Origin: Rhizophagus irregularis
Lineage: Eukaryota > Glomeromycota > Glomeromycetes > Glomerales > Glomeraceae
Direction of reading: 5' to 3'
Assembly: GCF_026210795.1 (NCBI RefSeq)
Contig: NC_089457.1
Span: forward strand, 930,001-994,000
Length of the DNA stretch: 64,000 nucleotides
Made by a program: the position numbers and the translations under genes. The notes beneath the pieces are model-generated. The model did not search any database. It was not told where the DNA came from and saw nothing but the letters and a program-made list of their open reading frames with translations. Positions 56,301 through 64,000 of this stretch are shown here, piece by piece. Position 1 is the first letter of the stretch. Each line of letters starts with the position of its first letter.

Positions 56301-58862
56301 ACGAGAAGTATACGATCCGTTGTAAAGCACAAAGCAAACTTTTCTCGTTCTTTGCCCAATCCCATTTTATTTTTGTCTCAAGCCTTGGGCTTGATTAATT
56401 TGTTTGCTCATCAATGACAATGTCATATTACTAATTTATTTTTAATGGCTAATTCTTCTTCTGCTTTTATTCAATCTCTTTTTATTTATAGATTGAGTTT
56501 CACTGGTCAAAAACCAATATATCGGGTAGCAGATATGTATCAGATATGTACCCGATATGTGTAGTATTAATGCAGAAAATCGGGTACCCGATATGTGTAA
56601 GATATATGTAAATATATATATCATATACATATCGGGTACCGATATGTATATGATATGTAAATGATATGTAGATGATATATATATTTACACATATCTTACA
56701 CATATCAGGTACCCGATTTTCTGCATTAATACTACACATATCGGGTACATATCTGATACATATCTGCTACCCGATATATTGGTTTTTGACCAGTGTTTAA
56801 TTCAATATAATTTTTTGATTCCTATTTCTCCTCTTTTAATTAAAGATTGGTCCATATGATCTTCTTTATTTTCTTTCAAGAAAGATTATATCGCATGCAC
56901 TTTTGCTCTTCTAACTTCTACTCCTTTTCGTTTGCTTCACACTCAATTATCGAAGCTTCCGACTTTGTCCTTGTTAGATGGACGCGTTCCTTTATTTGAA
57001 TGCATGACGCCTAAAGCTTTTAAAGCTTATTTCTCCATTCTGCAAAAATGACAACTATATTATTTATCTCAGCTTATCACTCCCCAAGGAACTCATTTAA
57101 TTTCTTGGAAGGCTTACTATGACAATTTGGTCGGCCGACGTGGCCCTGGCCATATTCCTTATTGGTACAAAGATATTCAACAAGTTACCACTGTTCCTGA
57201 CTCCAATAATCGTTTGATGGATCATTTTATTACTATGCATATGAATGACTCTTCATTTTATGAATTGGCTCCCTGTTTATCCTTTCCTCCCACTACTAAA
57301 AATTGGATTGTCACGTTGAATGATTATGGTTCTCCGATCTTTGGCAAACAACTTTTGGTCCAAGCAAGTCATGGTACTTGTTCTATTGTTCACTGGATTT
57401 CTCCTGATTGTGAATCTTCGCCTGGTGATCTCATTAGACTTTCTCCTTGCCCTGGTTGCGCTGCTCATACTCCTTTGCCTCCTTCCAAAAAACGGAATGC
57501 TGATTTAACCCTTTGTACGCCTACGGTCTCTCTACAACATTCGCTTATTTTGCCTACTACCAATGAGCGGATTAGACATACTACTTCTGAAGTGACTTCC
57601 CCTTTTACTTGGGCTGATATAGAAGATGGTGTCCGTCTTTATTATAGTAGATTGGATTTTGATTTTGATTCTCCTCTTTCTGCAGATACCGCTGTAGCTT
57701 CCGTTACTCCTGTCACTATTAAATCCTCAGCTGCTGCTGTTTTCGCAAATTCCCCGCTGGTTGTTTCCTTAGATTCACGTTATATCTTTTTCACTGATGG
57801 GTCTCTTATTAATTTAGGCACTCCTGATGTTTCCATGGGTTGGTCTTGGATGCAAATTGTTCCAGATGCAGGCTTTCCTAACTCCATTGCCACTTATGCT
57901 CACGGCCTTATTCGAGACAATCTTTCTTCTTCTCGCGCTGAAGCTGCTGCTATTTACGCAGTTTTAACTATCTCTCCTCGTGACTCAGAAGTTACTATTT
58001 ATACTGACTCGCAAACTGCCATTGATGGCCTTCGAAGTTGTTCTTCTTCTGTCTACTCGAATAGTCGTCTATACTTCAAAACTACAAATTTTGAGCTTTG
58101 GGCTATTATTGAGCGAACTATCCTCTCCAAAAATTTGACAGTCCTTCCTGTCAAAGTTAAAGCCCACTCTGGCAACTATTTAAACGATTTTGCTGATTCC
58201 TTGGCCAACATTGCTCATACCGCGTCATCCAGTATTTTGATCTCTGGAATAAAACTGGCTTCTGCCCATAATTTTGTCTTAACCTATGACAATGATATTG
58301 TCTGTGAATCTAATCCACGATACCTTCTCAAACAATATTATCAAACGCAGTTAATGCGTGATTTGTTAGACTTAATGCGATTTCACTTTATCTCTTTATT
58401 ATCATCTAATACAGATTACATTGTCGACTGGGATCTTACCTGATCCACTTTAAATTTCAAGCCTTCTCATGATGCATCCTTTACTCCTGAGTATGCTTCA
58501 AGAAACTCAACTTTTAAATTCAAACTTTTCTTGGATGATTTACCTACATTGGAAAAGCTCAAACGGACTCGACCAGACTTATACATGGACGAATTAACTT
58601 GCCGTTCTTGTATCGATCGCATGGAAGACCTGATGCACCTTTTTATGTGCAAAAATCGTCGTCTGCCTATGCAACAAATTCTTCAATCTTATCAAAATCA
58701 TTTGATTTCCAAAATTCTGGAAGCCGGGAAACTGGCTGAAATTGATCCTACTCCATTTATTACTAAACTCACTTCTCTTTCATACTGGTCCTTTTCTTCT
58801 ACAAACTGGTCCTCTTACGCCCTTGTCCGTGGCTGTTTGCCCAAACTTTTTATTGACTTATT
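53307..58862 (+). pseudogene. LINE copy D ORF2
   Basis: MTDNNFNYDTFVRNPPNSDD starts a 644-codon open stretch (endonuclease and start of RT) to a TGA at 55,239. A second open stretch, 55248-56417, holds the RT core intact (SQDISKAFDSVDL, GIDQGEVISPLLWVIY, FMDDSTL). After the palindromic insertion at 56,501-56,795 come TGA at about 56,858 and 57,049. The RNase H is at 57127-58443 (FTDGS, RAEAAAIYAV, YTDSQTAIDG, NDFADS), then TGA at 58,441. The finger CRSCIDRMEDLMHLFMC precedes the break at 58,862. Confidence 0.9.
56501..56795. mobile_element. palindromic foldback element (MITE) 2 with 3-bp target duplication
   Basis: Terminal inverted repeats CACTGGTCAAAAACCAATAT / ATATTGGTTTTTGACCAGTG at 56,501 and 56,795. 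The adjacent TTT is present on both sides (56,498-56,500 and 56,796-56,798) but only once in copy C, confirming insertion with a 3-bp duplication. CACTG ends and a 3-bp duplication fit a non-autonomous CACTA (En/Spm, CMC) element. It is 295 bp, almost wholly palindromic, with no open frame of interest. Confidence 0.9.
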
Positions 58863-59110
58863 AGGACCCCGGATATCTAATATAAAGGTCATAATGGACT
58901 TTTGGCCAAAAAGACCCCTTTTTGCTGAAACTCAAAAAATCGTTTTTTGTAAATATCTCAGCATCCAGTAATTCAATTTTAATGAACTATTTTTTATTTT
59001 GTAGCCCTCATTTAGCTCTACAATTTAAAAAAAAGTTCATCAAAATTGGACCACTGGATGCCGAGATATTTACAAAAAACGATTTTTTGAGCCCCTGAAA
59101 AATGGGCCAA
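58863..59110. repeat. foldback sequence between LINE copies D and E
   Basis: The arms 58,931-59,003 and 59,019-59,091 are inverted copies: CTCAAAAAATCGTTTTTTGT and AAATATCTC-GCATCCAG on the left, and the reverse complement on the right with about 10% mismatches. The left side begins GGACCCCGGATATC at about 58,864 and has no obvious mirror, so the true ends are unclear. It probably inserted into, or recombined with, the 3' part of copy D. Confidence 0.75.
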
Positions 59111-59229
59111 TCTGCCGAAAGTGTGACTTGATCCCGATCTGCCAACTCTTTCTTGTAGATCCTTGGTCAAAAATTTCGCAGAGAAATTTTTATTCTTCAT
59201 ATTAACACATCTCTTATTTTACTATTAAA

Positions 59230-61428
59230 ATGCCTCCCAAAGGTAACAAAAAAGCTGGCAATAACCCTAACGGGGGACCTGCCAAGCGATAAGACAAACG
59301 AAACAAAAATAAAGACTCTGGCTCTAATGTTTTGAACTCTGATAATGAACAAACAAACAATAAAAACAATCCTTCCAAACGTACCCGTACGCTCCCAGAT
59401 AATCCTATGGGAGAAGACTACGTCGCCGACTCAGCGGCTGATGCTGGAGGTAGCAATACTACTCCTCCTCAACAAAATAATGCTGACAATTTTTCATCTC
59501 CTCCTCCTAAAGATACTACTGCGCCTTCTGCGCCTGGTTCTGTCACGTCTGGTACTGACGCGTCCATGCATGCTTCAAAAGACAATGAAACTTCCCCCTT
59601 AAACGCGTCTCCTAATAAGGATATTATGGATACCAATGATACTTCTCCTCTTCCCCCTGACACGCCCACTATTTCTATTCTTAGGCATGATTATCAGGCT
59701 GCTGCGGCACCTAATACTTCCCCTGAATTTGTTAAGAAATATCCTACCAATCGGGCTATGATTGACGCTGTCAACAATCTCCTTTTGGAAACTTATCACT
59801 CTTATACTGGCCGTGCTCGCATGTCTGGTTCTGGTGACCTCAAACGATTGGTTATTCATTTTAATTCAACCACTGAACGTGACGCCTGCCTTTCCCTCCA
59901 ACATAATGATCTTGCTGATCTAAAATTTTTTCTACATGACCCTCAGCAACTCCGAACTGATGAAGATCTCTGGGCTATTCAAGTTACTGACATCCCATTT
60001 TTCATCAAAAAAGATGATATCATTGCTCTTTTCAAAAAGTATGGTAACATACAATCCTGTCGCCTCCATACACGTGCCAATGCTAAGGTCCAACAGGCTC
60101 GTATCGTTTATGATGATGCTTTCTCCATTCAACATTTCATGGATAAACAGTGGGCGATCTATTGTTATTCCACTTGTTTACGCATTACGCTGTGCTCCCT
60201 CTCCCTAGATCAAAAGAAATCATGACGTGAATTCGTCGCTGTATTATCTCAGCTCCCTCTTAACACTAAAGATGTGCATTTAGCACCCTTGGTGCGAGCA
60301 GTTGGCGCTATAGCTGTTAATATCCCCCGTCTCTTAATTCTTATAAACCTAAACGATGGGCTTATATCACCTTCAAATCACAACAAATGATGGACACTGC
60401 AATGGAACAATCAGTCGCTTTGCAAGGCCATAGGCTCCAATGGGAACTTCCTGAGAATACAAACAAGTTTTGCCATAGATGCGGTAAACTTGGTTGCGCT
60501 CCTACTGCTTGCCCATTGAACAACTCTCGAGGTCGCTCGCGCACCCGTAACCCTGTTGCACACTTAAAAGAACGTTTTAATATTGGACAATCAAACAACC
60601 ATAACTCTTCTGCTCATCGCAGTAGACGTCATTTCCGTTCTCAATCCAAAGATCGTTCTAATTCTCGACAACGTAATCATTTAGCCAGTAATACTGGACG
60701 AAACAATAATTATAACAATAATACTTCTTCACCCAATTCTCTTCATTCCAATAATTCTACCCAATCTGCACAATGATCCCGATCTAATGAGCGTAAAGGC
60801 AAAGACCGTTCTGTTTCTTTCTTCACTTCCCAACGTAATAGTACCTCTACTCCCAACTCATCTGGTCATTTCTTCCCAACGTAATAGTACCTCTACTCCC
60901 AACTCATCTGGTCATAAACCTCCCTTGGTGGATCCTAATTGTTCCCAAATTCAAGAGATCTTTTCAGTGCTTAAAAGCCTTCAAGAAGATATGGCTAGTG
61001 TACGTGCTAGAATTCATGCTCTTGAATTAGCTGATCAGAGGATGTCTCGGCTGGTACTCTGTGTTTTTGGACATATGCAAGACGATGTTCTCCCACCTGA
61101 TCCCAATAATTCTTCACATATGCTTATTGACGATTACCAACGCACCCCCTTATCTAACACAATCTAACCCGCTCACCTCGACCAAGCCTCTTTCCGACCT
61201 GGTTCTCCCTCCCCCAATGGTCCCTGTTCCCTGTTCCAATATTTCCTCCTCCCCCATCCCTGAAACTGCCGATGAAGCTACCATTAATAAAGAACGTGCT
61301 GAAATTTATTCCTTTCAATGATCTTTAGATAACAAATTTGATCACTTATCCGGCTCTATTGAAAGATTTATTAGCTCCATTTCTGGTGGCTCTTCCTTGG
61401 ACTTAGTCAATAAGACTTCGTCTGATTA
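59230..61428 (+). pseudogene. LINE copy E ORF1
   Basis: ATG at 59,230 (MPPKGNKKAGNNPNGGPAKR) with a TAA at 59,290. The long stretch 59332-60225 contains DYVADSAADAG, the RRM-like LWAIQVTDIPFFIKKDDIIA and ANAKVQQARIVYDD. TGA at 60,223 and a frameshift near 60,330 precede the knuckle CHRCGKLGCAPTAC (about 60,470-60,515). A TGA at 60,775 and a 46-bp tandem duplication (60,827-60,914) break the frame again before the coiled coil (VRARIHALELADQRMS). Confidence 0.83.
60827..60914 (+). repeat. 46-bp direct tandem duplication in LINE E ORF1
   Basis: The segment beginning TTCCCAACGTAATAGTACCT at 60,827 is repeated exactly from 60,873. Because 46 is not divisible by three, it shifts the frame. Identity of the copies suggests a recent replication slip. 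Confidence 0.9.
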
Positions 61429-61476
61429 ATTTGTTATCCTCCTCTTTCACCCCGCAGTTTCTATCATAGTGTAATA

Positions 61477-64000
61477 ATGATGAACAATAACATAGATTAT
61501 GATACCTTTGTGCGAAATCCCCCAACCCCGTTGATTTTAGTGATATTTTTAATAATCCTTTATCTGATACATTATTTTCTTCTTCTTCCTCTACTTCACC
61601 CATCCCCAATTCTTTTAACATTTCTTCCTTTAATGTTAATGGTTTTAAAACTCCTGGTCAAGGTTCGTTTAAAATGGACCACATTTCTTCTTTTTTTTCT
61701 CACAACCATATTTCTTTTGGTGGTATTGTTGATACTCATTTATCACCTAAACAAATGAAATTTTTATCTAAGCAAGTTTGTGATTATACTTCTTTCCATT
61801 CTGATTTGGATTCTACTAAACACGGCCGTTCTTCTGGTGGTGTTTCTTTGTTTATACACAATTCTTTAGCTACCCATGTCCAATTTTATCAATCCCATTC
61901 TTTCTGTAGACTTATTTTTTAAAGGCAATATTAAATTGCGTATATTTGTAGTCTATATTCCTCCTACAAATGATCTTGTTCTTCGATACGAAGTCATTGA
62001 TCAATTAATTTCTCTTATTTTTCAAACTTCTTCACAAAATTTTCACCATGCTATTTGCGGTGATTTCAACATGAATTTGGAGAAATTTTACCCTATATTT
62101 TTGCATCAACCTCAGGTTGCCGCTAAAAGAATTCATAAATTATTTCATTATTTGCTTTCTCATAATTATGAGGATTGTACTCCTCTTAATTTATCTAGTA
62201 CCTTGGGTACTTATCACCACTTGGACACTATTACCCGTATTGACTTTGTTTGGTCTTGCTCGCTTCTTCGCCATTATATGTTAACATCAACTATTTTTAA
62301 TGCCTATGATTTACACATTTCTGATCATAACCCTATTATCACCTATTTTGACGCCTCTTTACTGTCAGATGCTATTAAATCTGCTCGTGCTTGTCAACTT
62401 GGTCGCAATACTCGACGCATTTTTAAATATGATTCTATTTCTATGTAACAGTGGACTGCCTTTGCTGATGACTTGGATAAGTTATGTCCAATTGATCCAC
62501 TTGTCTTTGATGCTTGGCCTCTTAATCAGAAATGTGAATATCTTCATTCTAGAATTATTAAAGCTGCAAAATCCCAGCTGCTCTCAGTTACTGTGGGCAA
62601 TACCTATGCTCCGAAGAAGCCTAAGGATCTAGAAACTTTATGCCAATCTTATCGATTTTTGTCTAAAGTGACGAAGACTATCCGTTCCCTTCACAAAAAC
62701 CCTGTTTTATATTCTGTTAGTTTTGAGTCCAAATGGTCTTCATATTATATACGTCTTAATCAACTTCTTTTTAGTTATAAACAAAATTTTGTTCCTTCTA
62801 TTGTTCTTCCTTCTTTTCTTCGTGATGAACGAATTGATGATTTTGCTAATTTACTTCAAATGTTAGAGAATATGACTTTGCTTTTGCGAAGCCTACTTTT
62901 GCTTAAAGAAAAAGAATTCCAAGTCTCCTCTATTCAGGCAAAAATTGATGCTTGGAATGATAACTTCACTAATGATATCTCTACTTTTATTGAATCTGCC
63001 TTGTCACGAACCAGACGACGAATCGTTCTTGATCGTGTCATTATTGATCATCCAACACGCCCTACTTTACTAACTTCTCCAGATGCTATTGATCAAGAAG
63101 TTATTGAACACTTTCAAAATTTTGTTCCAATTACCTCCACTCCTCCATCTTCCATACAGGATTTACCTGAACGATGGTCTAATGCTTATGCGCCGCTTGC
63201 TGATGTTTCCCCTGCTATTTTTGATTCACTTATGGACTCCCCTATCCTTGAAGAATGGTCTTCAACGATTTCCTCCATGCCTAATGATAAAGCCCCAGGA
63301 CCTTCTATGATCTCATATGAGATGTTGAAACATTTAGGACCTTCTGCTTCTGCTCTTCTTTTTAACCTAATTTGTGCCTGTTTATCAGATGCAAATATCC
63401 CTGATTTATGGAGATAAGCTACTGTCTTTCCTATTCCCAAACCGCATGAATGAAAATGCCAACTTAAAAATACTCGTCCTATTACTTTATTAGAAGTGAT
63501 TCGCAAGGCTTTGGTTAAGCTCTTTTACAATCACTTTGCTCCTTTGCTCGCTTTCCACCATGTTCTTCAAGGAGGAAACTTCGCAGATTTACCTGGAGAT
63601 TCCTGCCGTGATCCTATTATTACACTGGAATCTATTATCCATGATTCAGTAGTCACTAAACAATTCTTATGGATTCTCTCTCAAGACATTTCAAAGGCGT
63701 TTGATTCTGTTGATCTATCCATGTTGCGTTTTGCTTTACAACGCTTACGTCTACCAGAAAATACTATTCAATTCTTATTTTCTTTATTTATGTCACATTT
63801 TAATCGTGTCATTACTGCACATGGCCCTACTTTGCCATATAGAGTTAGAATTGGTATCAACCAAGGTGAAGTTATCTCTCCACTATTATGGGTTATTTAT
63901 TTAGACCCTTTGCTCACTGCCCTCAAAAATGAAAAGAAAGACCCTTATTGTTTGGTTTCTCCAATGGCTTCCGATATTGTTTCATCAAACTCTTGTTCTC
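61477..64000 (+). pseudogene. LINE copy E ORF2, partial
   Basis: Begins MMNNNIDYDTFVRNPPTP. Endonuclease motifs follow in shifting frames: SFNVNGF, FGGIVDTHLSPKQMKFL, CGDFNMNLEKFYP, ITRIDFVWS and SDHNPII. The RT part has PNDKAPGPSMISYEML, SQDISKAFDSVDLSML, GINQGEVISPLLWVIYLDPL and runs out at 64,000 before FMDD. Lesions are frameshifts near 61,540, 61,650 and 61,905, TAA at 62,446 and 63,416, and TGA near 63,452. Confidence 0.85.

Larger units (their letters stand above)
50996..58862 (+). mobile_element. LINE copy D, 3'-interrupted, carrying palindromic element 2
   Basis: Starts with GTAACTCTCTCC immediately after a second TTGGTTTTTAACCAGT, only about 16 bp beyond the 3' end of copy C, so C and D form a head-to-tail pair. 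ORF1 is at 51130-53253 and ORF2 from 53307. The palindromic element at 56,501-56,795 interrupts ORF2. The copy breaks off at about 58,862 within CLPKLFIDL, where a foldback sequence begins, so its 3' end is missing. Confidence 0.9.
59111..64000 (+). mobile_element. LINE copy E, diverged subfamily, cut by the window end
   Basis: Same order of modules as copies A-D but clearly diverged at protein level, so it is a separate subfamily. The 5' region up to the ATG at 59,230 lacks the GTAACTCTCTCC leader of the others. It runs off the window within the RT domain. The GGTTTTTRACYAGT motif is not found at its 5' side. Confidence 0.85.

Overview
This window looks like a contig from an arbuscular mycorrhizal fungus (Glomeromycotina), most likely Rhizophagus. 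The evidence is very AT-rich non-coding DNA, genes cut by many short GT...AG introns, a BTB-domain relic and several transposable element families that I associate with that group. The species assignment is inference. No rRNA, tRNA or CRISPR array was seen.

Region 1 (1-26.4 kb) is gene-poor host DNA, with every recognisable gene on the minus strand. It holds a decayed MULE-type transposase (1.7-4.2 kb) and a roughly 700 bp terminal-inverted-repeat element (4.8-5.5 kb). It also holds an eight-exon secreted subtilisin-like protease whose exons include one of 25 nt and one of 7 nt (7.8-9.7 kb), and a three-exon glyoxalase/VOC-fold protein (10.4-11.1 kb). Next come a 24-bp minisatellite (14.3-14.5 kb), a BTB relic (15.3-15.5 kb) and the nuclear pore gene NUP85 in about 16 exons (16.2-19.8 kb). 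Last are a phytol/dolichol-kinase-like membrane protein (20.1-20.9 kb) and a possible 49-residue two-exon gene (22.2-22.4 kb). The remainder is AT-rich sequence with small repeats.

Region 2 (26.4-64.0 kb) is a block of nested transposable elements. Five copies of one non-LTR retrotransposon family are present. Its ORF1 has RRM-like folds plus a zinc knuckle; its ORF2 has an AP-endonuclease, reverse transcriptase, RNase H and a terminal Cys/His finger. Copies A and B run on the minus strand and C, D and E on the plus strand. A/B and C/D are arranged outward from a small palindromic element at 42.5-42.8 kb. All four 5' junctions abut a motif of the form GGTTTTTRACYAGT, which is the tip of that palindromic element and also lies at the LINE 3' ends.

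Copy A was later split by a 6.9-kb DNA transposon (28,896-35,790) with perfect 26-bp terminal inverted repeats and a TAA target duplication. That element carries a DDE transposase gene that appears to be split in turn by a segment of about 3.5 kb. The inner segment holds a second, unrelated DDE-type transposase with some RAG1/Transib-like features and a small C2H2 gene. Copy D carries a further palindromic element with an intact 3-bp target duplication. None of the LINE copies is intact, and where aligned sister copies allow comparison almost all of their stop codons can be explained by C-to-T or G-to-A changes.
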